35,459 nt of DNA, from positions 1 through 35,459 of IMG/VR virus record IMGVR_UViG_3300027861_000097; one strand, written 5' to 3'. Both the position numbers and the translations under genes were made by a program. This DNA is from a virus. The notes beneath the pieces were generated by a model. It saw only the letters and a program-made list of their open reading frames with translations. It was not told where the DNA came from and did no database searches. Shown here in pieces: positions 1 through 7,313 of the stretch. How positions within the stretch are numbered: the first letter of the stretch is position 1; every line of letters begins with the position of its first letter.

Positions 1-766
1 AACTAATTGGTGCTGCATCAAACATAGTTAAGAATACAACATAATCATCTGATGTAAATGGAGAACCTGGTCCAACATAACTAACATTATCTAAAGATAA
101 GTTAGCAAAACTCGCTGAAACAGAATTATTGGTTGGGTCAGTAACTAAACATCCATCGGCTAATGGAGTATTCAACCTAACAAAAACAGAATCATCACAA
201 GAGACTGAATTATTTGAAGGACCTAAATCTACTTCAGCTGAAATAGAAGGATTACCATTACTAACTACAGCAAAAGGTACTAAATATAAATTAGTTGCTT
301 CATCTAAAGTTATTTCACCCACTAAACGATAATTCTTAACAAAAATAGGGGTACCACTCTCATCTATGGTACTATTATCACTAATTTCTTGTAGTTTACA
401 GTATGCAGATGAATTTGGATATCCAGCCACACCTGCCATATCGAATTCTAATAAATCATTATTAGATGTCGTGGTAAATAAACCAAATTTGTTGGTATTA
501 CCTTTTATTGTGTCTGATGTATCGTTTCTATTAGCTCTTTGTATGTATTGATTTAATAAGAACCAATATTGTCTTCTAGAAAATACGTTTTTAATGGTTA
601 AATTACCAGATAATCCTTTTTCCTTTAAAAAAGTAACAAATAAACCAGCGTTACTATTTTTATCATTCAGACTAGAAAAGAAATTATCCAATGTTTTATT
701 ACCCACAGATAGTAAATTAATACCTACCGCAGAATTCAATTGTTTTAATTTATTATATAAAGCCAT
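1..766 (-). CDS. Unknown protein, 3' end cut by window edge
   Basis: An open minus-strand frame runs from ATG at 766 to the left edge with no stop, giving at least 255 residues; the true C-terminus lies outside the window. It starts MALYNKLKQLNSAVGINLLS and is rich in Asn, Ser and Thr with short beta-type segments, which suits a structural protein. I recognise no family. The start lies one base after the stop of the 235-residue gene (768-1475), so the two are surely co-transcribed downstream of the major capsid gene. From that position it may be a head-decoration, neck or tail component, but this is inference from context only. The plus-strand frames in this stretch are shadows. Confidence 0.8.
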   Translation of the reverse strand, partial: MALYNKLKQLNSAVGINLLSVGNKTLDNFFSSLNDKNSNAGLFVTFLKEKGLSGNLTIKNVFSRRQYWFLLNQYIQRANRNDTSDTIKGNTNKFGLFTTTSNNDLLEFDMAGVAGYPNSSAYCKLQEISDNSTIDESGTPIFVKNYRLVGEITLDEATNLYLVPFAVVSNGNPSISAEVDLGPSNNSVSCDDSVFVRLNTPLADGCLVTDPTNNSVSASFANLSLDNVSYVGPGSPFTSDDYVVFLTMFDAAPIS

Positions 767-767
767 T

Positions 768-1475
768 TTATTTTAATTTATTTTTTACGTTAGTTGTTTT
801 GGTTTCTAAACCATCTATTATAGCCTGCTTTTTATCAGTTTTACTTACTCTATCCATTAATATTCTGAGAGGTAACTCACCAGTCTTATTTGAAAGGATT
901 TTTGGATTGAAGGTAATTTGTTTCTCCTGAAAGCCATTAACAAGTATTGTTGCTCTTGCTTCCGCATATTTTTGAAATTCGGTAATGCCCCTTTCTTCTA
1001 ATCCTATTTTACCATCCGTTATCTCTGAAATTAAAGGAGTTAACTCCCATTTATCTGTCTTACTTTTTCTAACTTCCCATTGTACAGTTCCACGGTAAAC
1101 ACTGTTATTACTTATAATATTTTTGTTGTTATCAAAAATAATTCCGAAAACGGTTGGGGGTGTAACTAATTCCACTATGAATATTATTTTTTCTGGTGTT
1201 CTAGGATCTTCCCATTTAGAATTTTCACTAAATTCACCAATAGTAAATGCTCTTGTACTCCACTCTATAGATTTAGAATCTTTTATTTGATACTCCCACC
1301 CTTTTCTCTTTTCACTGAATACAAACCTCACATCTCTATTCCCAAAGGGAGTCTTTATAATACTTGTAGGTATTTCTGTTTTTGGTGATACATCGAAGTC
1401 ACCATATTCAAAGGTAACATCCTCACCCTCTGTATTCACAAATTTATATACTCCAACTAATGCGTATTCTGCCAT
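768..1475 (-). CDS. Probable virion protein of unknown function (235 aa)
   Basis: A 235-residue protein starting MAEYALVGVYKFVNTEGED. It is mostly beta-type sequence with a Lys-rich C-terminal tail. No signal peptide, membrane segment or known motif is visible. It is the first gene after the terminator that follows the major capsid gene and has its own late-type element at 1513-1521, about 37 bases before the ATG. The leader is A/T-rich with no Shine-Dalgarno sequence. It forms a pair with the edge-truncated gene that follows. The location just downstream of capsid suggests a head-completion, vertex or decoration protein. A T4 gp24 vertex paralogue can be excluded, because it shows none of the capsid motifs seen in the gp23-like neighbour. 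Confidence 0.8.
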   Translation of the reverse strand: MAEYALVGVYKFVNTEGEDVTFEYGDFDVSPKTEIPTSIIKTPFGNRDVRFVFSEKRKGWEYQIKDSKSIEWSTRAFTIGEFSENSKWEDPRTPEKIIFIVELVTPPTVFGIIFDNNKNIISNNSVYRGTVQWEVRKSKTDKWELTPLISEITDGKIGLEERGITEFQKYAEARATILVNGFQEKQITFNPKILSNKTGELPLRILMDRVSKTDKKQAIIDGLETKTTNVKNKLK

Positions 1476-1512
1476 TTTATGTATTTTTTTAATTTTATTA
1501 TTATCTCTTTAA

Positions 1513-1521
1513 ATAAATATC
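1513..1521 (-). promoter_or_regulatory. Putative phage late promoter element
   Basis: Coding-strand reading is GATATTTAT, upstream of the 235-aa gene (ATG at 1475) and just past the capsid terminator. One of 15 copies of the (G/C)ATATTTAT element placed on the matching strand. Confidence 0.6.
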
Positions 1522-1540
1522 TAGTAATTTAGTTAAAATA

Positions 1541-1568
1541 AAAAAGGGGGACTAATTTAGTCCCCCTT
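1541..1568 (-). terminator. Strong intrinsic terminator after major capsid gene
   Basis: A near-perfect G/C-rich hairpin (GGGGGACTA paired with TAGTCCCCC, 3-base loop) is followed on the minus strand by a T-run. It lies about 23 bases after the stop of the major capsid gene and separates it from the next late promoter. Confidence 0.9.
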
Positions 1569-1590
1569 CAGTTATTATTTAAGATTTATA

Positions 1591-3390
1591 CTATCTTAAT
1601 TCTCTAACATCAAATGTACGAATACCATCAACGTTGATTGTTCCGTAGAAACGGTTATTAACCATTTTCTTAGCGTAACGAGTCATGATACCTTTAACAG
1701 GTACGAAGTTGAACGGGTTATACATTGTAGGTGTCAATTGTAATGGAACGTAAGGTGCGTAAATGTACCCAGTATCCAATAATGATTGACCTTTATGTCC
1801 AAGTAACACAGTGTTAGCTGGAGCGTATGGGTCTCTGTATACAGTATATCTACCTGATAAAGAACCTACTCTCTCAATACCCATGTTATAGTTATCTTGT
1901 TCTGGAGAAGCGTTAGATACGTGGAAGTACTCTAAGTCATCAAAAATAGCTGATACCTCAGAAGAAACCACGATAAAGTTAGCCCCACCTCTTAAAGTAG
2001 ACTTATGGATTTGTGCTGAAATTTGGTTGATTGCCGTAATCAAAGTCTGGTTCCAATCTTTTTGAGTGTAAGCAGCTTGACCAGAAGGTAATCTCTTCCA
2101 TCCGTCATAATCCCATCTTAATGTCCAAGCCGCACCTGTTCTTAAGTCTCTTAAGATTTCACGGTCAATTTCCGCCGCAACTTGTTCTGATAATAATGCT
2201 GTCAATTCAGCTTCAGCATCAATGTTATGGAATGCTGATACATCTTGTGCTAACTCAGGAGTCCAAGTAGCTCTTAGTTTTCTTTCTGTTACAGAAACCG
2301 TTACAGATTCTAATTCGAAAGAAACTTCTCCCATTTGAGATTCAAGTTCTAAGTTTGCGTACTGTCTGAAAGTAACCGCGAAGTTAGTTCCACCTAAGTC
2401 AGTTGAAGCAACACCAGGAACGATAGCAGTTGTTCCAGAAGCAGCTCCGATGTAACCATCTAAAGTACCACCTTCACATGTTGCACATACTGGGTGAGTT
2501 AAATCAGCTTCTAAGAAGATACATCCATCAGCGTCACAGATATCACCGTAATCAACGATACCTCTTCCGTATTTTTGAGTAACAACTCTAACTGGTACTT
2601 GGTCACCAGAAGTAAAGATAGTTTCACCATCTTTATCAACGATAGGACCATCAACAGTTACCATTAATGATGCTAAGAATTCTTCAGAATCCATTTCATT
2701 TCCGTTAGGACCAGTTAATCTACCAGCTCCAGAGTCATTGAAGTTACACATTTTAAGGATTTGAGTTCTAACCGAACCATCACCAGCAAATGCAGAAACA
2801 CCATCAGTAAATTCATTACCAGCTTGACCATCAGTACATGCTGTCCAAACAACTGGAGTAGCGTCAGTTACAACAACAGTAATTTTACCTTTTGATTGGT
2901 CAAACATTCCGTCATTGTAGAATCTATCATAAAGATTCTTAGCACATTCAGAATAAGTAGTCTCATCACAACCTGCTGATACACAAGTAGTAACAACTGG
3001 TTCACCGTGTGAAGCAGTACCACCTGATGCTGGCCATCCGTTTTCAAAAATTCTGTCAGATGTTTTAGGTACGAAGTAGAACAATTTACCGATTGGTAAG
3101 TTCATAGCTTGTACAGATACGATATCGTTAGCTAATAATTTAGAAAATACTCTTCTAACGATTGGGAAAACTACAGTTTCGAAAGAACCAGAGTTCCCTG
3201 CGTCAGTTGTTTCCGTAATAAGAGATGATGCTGTGTTCTCATATAACAAAGCGATGTTTTCTCTTGTGTGACCATTAAGTCCTTCTAAGAACCCTAAGTC
3301 ATTCCATTTAGAGACAGTTGCTTCACGAACAGCTTTTTGGTGCTTAAGTCCGATGTTACCAACTTCTCCTGATTTTAATAAATATCCCAT
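1591..3390 (-). CDS. gp23: Major capsid protein, T4 gp23-like
   Basis: A 599-residue HK97-fold major head protein of the T4 gp23 family (T4 gp23 is 521 residues). The family signatures are visible: a segment ending RKLRATWTPELAQDVSAFHN around 370-389 followed by DAEAEL, then IDREILRDLR, GRYTVYRDPYAPANTVLLGH, and a C-terminal block with YAPYVPLQ and GIMTRYAKKMV. The first 60 residues look like the cleaved delta domain: SSLITE|TT at residues 55-62 fits the (L/I)xE consensus of the prohead protease and matches the place of the T4 cut at residue 65. A family-atypical insert (about 130-310) holds all nine cysteines of the protein. It follows the scaffold gene after 27 bases without its own promoter and ends in a strong terminator. 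Confidence 0.96.
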   Translation of the reverse strand: MGYLLKSGEVGNIGLKHQKAVREATVSKWNDLGFLEGLNGHTRENIALLYENTASSLITETTDAGNSGSFETVVFPIVRRVFSKLLANDIVSVQAMNLPIGKLFYFVPKTSDRIFENGWPASGGTASHGEPVVTTCVSAGCDETTYSECAKNLYDRFYNDGMFDQSKGKITVVVTDATPVVWTACTDGQAGNEFTDGVSAFAGDGSVRTQILKMCNFNDSGAGRLTGPNGNEMDSEEFLASLMVTVDGPIVDKDGETIFTSGDQVPVRVVTQKYGRGIVDYGDICDADGCIFLEADLTHPVCATCEGGTLDGYIGAASGTTAIVPGVASTDLGGTNFAVTFRQYANLELESQMGEVSFELESVTVSVTERKLRATWTPELAQDVSAFHNIDAEAELTALLSEQVAAEIDREILRDLRTGAAWTLRWDYDGWKRLPSGQAAYTQKDWNQTLITAINQISAQIHKSTLRGGANFIVVSSEVSAIFDDLEYFHVSNASPEQDNYNMGIERVGSLSGRYTVYRDPYAPANTVLLGHKGQSLLDTGYIYAPYVPLQLTPTMYNPFNFVPVKGIMTRYAKKMVNNRFYGTINVDGIRTFDVRELR

Positions 3391-3417
3391 TTTTTTAGGT
3401 TTTTTAATTTTTTGTTA

Positions 3418-4653
3418 TTAGTGCTTATATTGGTAATCCCAAAGTTTCTTCATTTTTTCTAACTCTGGATTAACATACACTTGTGATTCATTAATTTCCG
3501 TTGATGAACCACTTGTTTTTGTTTCATTTAGTTTTTCCTCAACAGATTCTTTGATAGGTTCTTTTTTAGAAATCTCTTTTACTAACCCTTTATAGGTAGC
3601 TTTAGATTCCTTCAAAGTTTTAACGTCATCAAATCTCTTGATTATTTCTAATTTTTCTTCTTTTGTAGTCGTGTTCTCAGTGAACAGTCTTACTGAATAA
3701 GTTAAATTACTATTGAAAACAGCTACTTCATTAAGTTTATCTCTAAATTGTTTTAAAGCGTCAACCATTTTGTTGTAGTCTTCTTTTAATGTTTCATTTT
3801 CACTAGTGATAGAACCTACTTTATCTTTAAGATTTTTGTTTTCGTTAATTAATTTTAAGAACTTTGGTTTTTTAGATTCACCCATTTTTACACGATTACT
3901 ATTGATATCAGAAGATTTTCTGTTAGGTAATTTACCTGCCTTAGAAAGTGTTCTTGGGGATTTACCCTCTTCCATGTCATCCATGTAATCACCTTCAGAC
4001 ATTTCATCATCCATTTCTTCTTCTTCTTCATCGTCTTCATCATCTAGTACCACTTGGTATTCGATTTCTTCTTCAGACTCATCTTCATCATCAAGTTCCA
4101 TATCTTCCATGTCTCCCATTTCTGGTTCCATGTCAACCATATCTGCTTCCATGTCTTCCATTTCACTTTCTTCACCACCAAGTTCTATTCTGTACTCAGC
4201 ACCAGTTTCTGTGTCTTTAATCTCAACATTACCACCATCGGTTACAACCTCTATTTCATCATCGTCACTCATTTTCTTGAATACGTTGATTACTTCAGGC
4301 ATTTCCGCTGTTGTTAAGTCAATACTTTCAACATCATCCATTTCGATTTCACCATCCATGGTTTCATCATCCATTTCTAAGTCACCCATTTCTAGGTCAA
4401 CTTCTTCACCAGCACCGCTGGCATCCATTTCATCAGAGTCACCTAATTCTAGATCTAACTCTAACTCATCTTTCTCTTCATCTTCATCCTCCGTTAAACC
4501 AATCGAACCTTCTAAAGATTCCTTTACCATTTCTTCAATTTCTGAACTCATTGTACGAGTCAGTATTTCTTTTGCGTTGGCTTCAAAAGCTTTCTCAATT
4601 TGAGCGCTTTCTAAAAGGGCTTCATCGATGATAGACTTTCTTTCATTTGCCAT
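3418..4653 (-). CDS. Prohead scaffold / core protein, T4 gp22-like
   Basis: A 411-residue, extremely acidic protein. Residues about 60-230 are almost wholly Asp/Glu with Met; after that comes a coiled-coil-like stretch (about 265-310, ENKNLKDKVGSITSENETLK) and a Lys/Glu-rich C-terminal part. Composition, length and position directly before the major capsid gene and after the prohead protease match the T4 order 21-22-23, so this is most likely the internal scaffold that the protease digests during maturation. An LLE|S site (residues 14-17) and several internal (L/I)xE sites are present. Sequence alone gives no family match beyond composition, so the gp22 call rests mainly on synteny. A late element and a hairpin lie in its leader. 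Confidence 0.8.
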   Translation of the reverse strand: MANERKSIIDEALLESAQIEKAFEANAKEILTRTMSSEIEEMVKESLEGSIGLTEDEDEEKDELELDLELGDSDEMDASGAGEEVDLEMGDLEMDDETMDGEIEMDDVESIDLTTAEMPEVINVFKKMSDDDEIEVVTDGGNVEIKDTETGAEYRIELGGEESEMEDMEADMVDMEPEMGDMEDMELDDEDESEEEIEYQVVLDDEDDEEEEEMDDEMSEGDYMDDMEEGKSPRTLSKAGKLPNRKSSDINSNRVKMGESKKPKFLKLINENKNLKDKVGSITSENETLKEDYNKMVDALKQFRDKLNEVAVFNSNLTYSVRLFTENTTTKEEKLEIIKRFDDVKTLKESKATYKGLVKEISKKEPIKESVEEKLNETKTSGSSTEINESQVYVNPELEKMKKLWDYQYKH

Positions 4654-4690
4654 TTTTCATTTTTTTTAAAAAAATTATTATTAAAAACAG

Positions 4691-4704
4691 CGCAACGAGT
4701 TGCG
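4691..4704 (-). other. Leader hairpin upstream of scaffold gene
   Basis: CGCAAC and GTTGCG form a 6-bp stem with a 2-base loop in the 5' leader of the scaffold gene, downstream of its late element. On the minus strand it is followed by a T-rich stretch, so it could act as a weak attenuator. A related GTTGCGC string lies upstream of the 107-aa gene at 6396. Confidence 0.4.
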
Positions 4705-4713
4705 TGTTTCTCA

Positions 4714-4722
4714 ATAAATATG
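4714..4722 (-). promoter_or_regulatory. Putative phage late promoter element (scaffold-capsid operon)
   Basis: Coding-strand CATATTTAT about 60 bases before the scaffold ATG. No other copy lies between scaffold and capsid, so it probably drives both genes. It is divergent from the plus-strand copy at 4774. Confidence 0.6.
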
Positions 4723-4773
4723 TCAAAAGTGTGGAAAAGTTTTATTTTTTTATTTCTCTTGTTAAAAAAGAGG

Positions 4774-4782
4774 GATATTTAT
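4774..4782 (+). promoter_or_regulatory. Putative phage late promoter element (zinc peptidase)
   Basis: GATATTTAT on the plus strand, ending 7 bases before the ATG at 4790. This plus-strand copy in front of a plus-strand gene supports the element being directional. Confidence 0.55.
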
Positions 4783-4789
4783 TTTCTGT

Positions 4790-5194
4790 ATGAGAAGTCT
4801 AATTAAAAAAGTACTGAGTGAAACTGGTGTACCACACACTGAAGAACCAAATTATTTGATAAGTAAATTAAAAAATAAGATTGTGGATGATTTGGGTAAG
4901 GTTTACCTAGATGTCACAGGTAACAAACTAGTACTACCACCAATAGATATTAAAATAGATGATACCATAAAAGATGGTAAGATAGCAGGATTTAACCATC
5001 CTAAAAATGGTGAGAATGGTAAAATGGGTATTAAATCTAAAGCTTTAGAGGATGTAGAATACTTAAAGTGGGTTATAACTCACGAACTTATACATGCCGC
5101 AGTTGGTGAAGACTTACCCAAATCAGAAGAACATGAGGGTTTATTTAAAAAATTAGCTGAAAAGATTAATTTACCTAAAGAATATTGGGATTAA
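4790..5194 (+). CDS. Small HExxH zinc metallopeptidase with capsid-targeting-like leader
   Basis: A 134-residue protein with a clear zincin motif THELIHAAVGE: His98, Glu99 and His102, with His115 in SEEHEGLF a likely third metal ligand, as in SprT/minigluzincin-like folds. The N-terminus MRSLIKKVLSE|TG resembles a T4 capsid-targeting sequence with an (L/I)xE cleavage site after residue 11, so it may be packaged in the head and trimmed by the prohead protease. There is no signal peptide or membrane helix. It is the only plus-strand gene within the head operon, has its own late-type element ending 7 bases upstream, and shares a bidirectional terminator with the DUF4494 gene. The substrate is unknown; a host target on DNA entry or a head-assembly role are both possible. 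Confidence 0.85.
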   Translation: MRSLIKKVLSETGVPHTEEPNYLISKLKNKIVDDLGKVYLDVTGNKLVLPPIDIKIDDTIKDGKIAGFNHPKNGENGKMGIKSKALEDVEYLKWVITHELIHAAVGEDLPKSEEHEGLFKKLAEKINLPKEYWD

Positions 5195-5195
5195 A

Positions 5196-5222
5196 AAAAA
5201 AGACCCATTTCTGAGTCTTTTA
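5196..5222. terminator. Bidirectional terminator between convergent genes
   Basis: An eight-pair stem (AAAGAC plus two inner pairs) with a six-base loop has an A-run on one side and a T-run on the other. It lies between the zinc peptidase gene (+) and the DUF4494-like gene (-). One inner pair is C-A on the plus strand but becomes a U-G wobble on the minus strand, so the minus-strand version is stronger. Confidence 0.8.
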
Positions 5223-5244
5223 ATAATTTAAAGATTTTTATTTT

Positions 5245-5478
5245 TTATGCTGGAACAGCAACTCTAATAACATCTTCGATTGGTGATTTAACTGCCGATA
5301 CAATTTCATAATCTAAAACAGTACCTTCTAAGTATTGGTGTGTTCTAGTTTCGGCTTCAGTACAACTCATAGAATCTACTAAGTACTGTGTTTTGATTTT
5401 TTTTGTTTTACCGTTTGATTCGTTAATTGTTTCAAACTCTACTTTTACTAAAAAGTAATTTGTAATTTGGTCATCCAT
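5245..5478 (-). CDS. DUF4494-like small protein
   Basis: A 77-residue protein whose pattern (YFLVKVEFE, then a Lys-rich turn, then TQYLVDSMSCTEAETR) matches the DUF4494 family, which is found mainly in Bacteroidota and their phages and typically reads YLVDALSFTEAEARI. Its function is unknown. It supports the host assignment. It lies between two late genes of the head cluster, with a bidirectional terminator at its 3' end. The upstream region (5479-5549) contains an imperfect relative of the late element (CATATTATT on the coding strand, near 5520) that I do not count as a copy. The start ATG at 5478 is preceded by an A-rich leader. Confidence 0.8.
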   Translation of the reverse strand: MDDQITNYFLVKVEFETINESNGKTKKIKTQYLVDSMSCTEAETRTHQYLEGTVLDYEIVSAVKSPIEDVIRVAVPA

Positions 5479-5549
5479 TTTTTAAACTTTTTTAAAATTA
5501 ATAATTATTAGTTCAATAATATGGAAAATAAATTTAGTTGTGAATAGTT

Positions 5550-6071
5550 TTAGTTAAAAAAAGTATTACCACCTGTTGCTCTAGAGAATCTACCTTTAAA
5601 CATGTTATTACTTTTTATTAAACTATCACCATACTCTTTAGCTTTAGGTAAAAACCCCATCACTAGTTTTTTGAGTTCTTCTTCGTATTCAGATTTTGTG
5701 TAAGTAGAAACCATGTTAGATATTAACCTAATTCTTTTTACTAATGATTTAAGGTGTGTGATAAATTTTTTACCACCCTCAATAACATCATCCTCCGTAA
5801 AATCTTTTAAAACGTTTTCAGTGTCTTTAATCACCTCAGACGTAACCTTGTCTAAATCACCAATAATCGAATTAGATAAAGAGAACTTACTATAACCTTT
5901 TTCACTATCTAATAGTGAGTTTGCTATATCCGTTAGTAAATCCATTAAGATTTGGTAGCTACTGGTTAATATACTCATGCTAGCTCCAGCATGTTGACCC
6001 ATGACACTTAAATCATCATAACCACCAGCCTCTTTGAGGAGTTCTTCTTTTATGATTTTACGAATATTCAT
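5550..6071 (-). CDS. Tagged probable internal virion protein (173 aa)
   Basis: A 173-residue, mostly helical protein. It begins MNIRKIIKEELLKE|AGG, a leader that matches the capsid-targeting pattern and ends in an LKE cleavage site after residue 14. The rest (YDDLSVMGQHAGASMSILTS onward) has long amphipathic helices, with a Lys-rich middle section and FKGRFSRATGG near the end. No family was recognised. It follows the 107-residue gene after one base and lies between the prohead protease and the scaffold. That is the place where T4-like phages keep head-core genes, so an internal head protein is the favoured reading. Confidence 0.8.
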   Translation of the reverse strand: MNIRKIIKEELLKEAGGYDDLSVMGQHAGASMSILTSSYQILMDLLTDIANSLLDSEKGYSKFSLSNSIIGDLDKVTSEVIKDTENVLKDFTEDDVIEGGKKFITHLKSLVKRIRLISNMVSTYTKSEYEEELKKLVMGFLPKAKEYGDSLIKSNNMFKGRFSRATGGNTFFN

Positions 6072-6072
6072 A

Positions 6073-6396
6073 TTACTTACCTAGACCAGATTTCTTCAAT
6101 TCTGCTTTAGCCATATTAATCAAATTAGTATCTACACCTAATTCTTCAGCTAAGGCAGCTAACAACATCGCTTTTTCTTTTCTAGTATTTATTTTATTAG
6201 CGAACCTTGGGTATCTGTCCATAAAATACTTTTTCATAGCGTCTAAGAACATCTCAACATCTTTTGGGTTATCCTTCTCTTCTTCACCACCTTCTTCAGA
6301 TGAGTTAGGATCCATTTCTTCTTCTCTAATAATTTTCTTGACTAATAATTCTAAGTCAGATTCGTTTAATTTTACAATTCTTTTTTTCATTTTCAT
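6073..6396 (-). CDS. Tagged small protein next to prohead protease (107 aa)
   Basis: A 107-residue protein with a two-part leader: KKRIVKLNE|SDLELLV followed by KKIIRE|EE, both (L/I)xE-type sites. Next comes an acidic Ser/Gly/Glu linker (about 28-45) and a helical domain (about 48-107) containing FMDRYPRFANKINTRKEKAM. ATG codons at 6396 and 6390 are both in frame (MKMKKR), and the second is equally likely. The LNESDLELLVKKII pattern recurs at the N-termini of otherwise unrelated proteins in this window. It is probably packaged in, or a core element of, the prohead. Family and function are unknown. Confidence 0.78.
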   Translation of the reverse strand: MKMKKRIVKLNESDLELLVKKIIREEEMDPNSSEEGGEEEKDNPKDVEMFLDAMKKYFMDRYPRFANKINTRKEKAMLLAALAEELGVDTNLINMAKAELKKSGLGK

Positions 6397-6408
6397 TTTT
6401 TTTAATTT

Positions 6409-6440
6409 GCTTAAGCTGCTTGCTGCTTAAGCTGCTTGCT
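6409..6440. repeat. 16-bp tandem duplication
   Basis: GCTTAAGCTGCTTGCT is present twice in perfect tandem in the leader of the 107-aa gene. Each copy contains the palindrome GCTTAAGC. It is much more G+C-rich than its surroundings and is followed by GCGCAAC. Confidence 0.9.
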
Positions 6441-6476
6441 GCGCAACTTATATATATTAAATATTATATTAATAAT

Positions 6477-6504
6477 AAAAGATCTAAATTAGATCAGATC
6501 TTTT
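6477..6504 (-). terminator. Terminator after prohead protease gene
   Basis: AAAAGATCT pairs with AGATCTTTT across a 10-base loop just past the protease stop codon. The T-run is present on both strands, and an alternative overlapping GATCTAA hairpin is possible. Confidence 0.7.
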
Positions 6505-6507
6505 TTT

Positions 6508-7242
6508 TTATTTTAATAAGAACTTATTTAAACTATCTAACAAATCAGAGTCATTCTCGATTACTAGTTTGGTCTTATTATCTTTTGTTGATTCCATAAA
6601 GGGTTTCAAATCTTTCTCACTCGAAGATATCCAAGAACCTGGTGTTGATGGTGAGGTAACGATGTCCCAACAAATTAACTCGAAATCGTCTTGTACAATA
6701 TTTTTACCATTTTCATTTTTAAGTGAACCGACCCCCCTAGAAGAAATACCAACGGTCCAACCTTTTCTAATCATATTGAGTACCTTATCACCAACAGATG
6801 AGATAATACCCGATTTAAGGTAACCTGGTGTTGTATCTAACTCCATTTTACCCATAAGTGTTCTACCGTTCCACCAAATCTCTGAAATCATATGTGATAC
6901 TCTATCAGCATCAATGATTGAAGATTCTGGGTGATTTAGTTCACCTAAAGAAGTACCCATATCGATGAATTCCTGATATCTTTTCGCCTCTCTTTTAAGT
7001 ATCTCTTCTGGGTATACTCTACCATTTTTATTTTCTACACCCCATTTCTGTAACACGGCATAAATTTCTATTTTATCTGGTAAAGGTCCATCTTGACCTA
7101 AATTTATTCCTGATTTAAATTCTTTAATTAAATTGTGATTCGAACATACCCCATCTTGGCAGGTTAGTTCAGATGATACAAATCCGGAATCATATTCCAC
7201 TAAATATCCATATCCTTCTTCACCTGGTTTTAATATTTTCAT
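6508..7242 (-). CDS. gp21: Prohead core protease, T4 gp21-like (peptidase family S80)
   Basis: A 244-residue serine protease that matures the prohead by cutting scaffold, capsid and internal proteins at (L/I)xE sites. Family landmarks are visible: NKNGRVYPEEIL (72-82), GELNHPE with the catalytic His104, and GISSRGVGSL with the catalytic Ser at 167 or 168. Length is close to T4 gp21 (212). The gene lies upstream of the scaffold and capsid genes as in T4, with three small genes between it and the scaffold. It has a late element at 7258-7266 and a terminator directly after its stop. A CQDGVC pair near residue 28 is unusual for the family. It is the expected processor of the many (L/I)xE leaders found in this window. 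Confidence 0.95.
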   Translation of the reverse strand: MKILKPGEEGYGYLVEYDSGFVSSELTCQDGVCSNHNLIKEFKSGINLGQDGPLPDKIEIYAVLQKWGVENKNGRVYPEEILKREAKRYQEFIDMGTSLGELNHPESSIIDADRVSHMISEIWWNGRTLMGKMELDTTPGYLKSGIISSVGDKVLNMIRKGWTVGISSRGVGSLKNENGKNIVQDDFELICWDIVTSPSTPGSWISSSEKDLKPFMESTKDNKTKLVIENDSDLLDSLNKFLLK

Positions 7243-7257
7243 ATTTATATTTTTTCT

Positions 7258-7266
7258 ATAAATATG
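7258..7266 (-). promoter_or_regulatory. Putative phage late promoter element (prohead protease)
   Basis: Coding-strand CATATTTAT, 15 bases before the protease ATG and just past the terminator of the upstream 145-aa gene. Confidence 0.6.
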
Positions 7267-7286
7267 CTACTATAGTTTAAAGCAAT

Positions 7287-7312
7287 AAAAAAGAGACCGA
7301 AGTCTCTTTTTT
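7287..7312 (-). terminator. Intrinsic terminator after the 145-aa gene
   Basis: AAAAAAGAGAC and GTCTCTTTTTT form a perfect 11-bp stem with a CGAA loop, one base past the stop codon at 7314. By symmetry it could also work in the other direction. Confidence 0.92.
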
Positions 7313-7313
7313 T

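Noticed and set aside
3378-3385. A copy of the late element core inside codons 2-5 of the major capsid gene
   Set aside because: It lies just after the ATG within coding sequence, there is no second start codon near it, and the residues GYLL explain it; chance copies are expected in A/T-rich DNA.
3806-4631. Plus-strand frames opposite the scaffold gene (Ser-, His- or Pro-rich products)
   Set aside because: They are shadows of the repetitive GAx-rich acidic coding strand, overlap each other and have no promoter or leader.
5479-5549. CATATTATT upstream of the DUF4494-like gene as a late element
   Set aside because: It differs from the core by a base deletion/shift, and I kept the list to exact cores.
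7258-7266. Standard T4 late promoters (TATAAATA)
   Set aside because: The string TATAAATA appears, but on the non-coding strand at all minus-strand sites, and the two plus-strand genes show ATATTTAT on the plus strand. The orientation is opposite to T4 late promoters.
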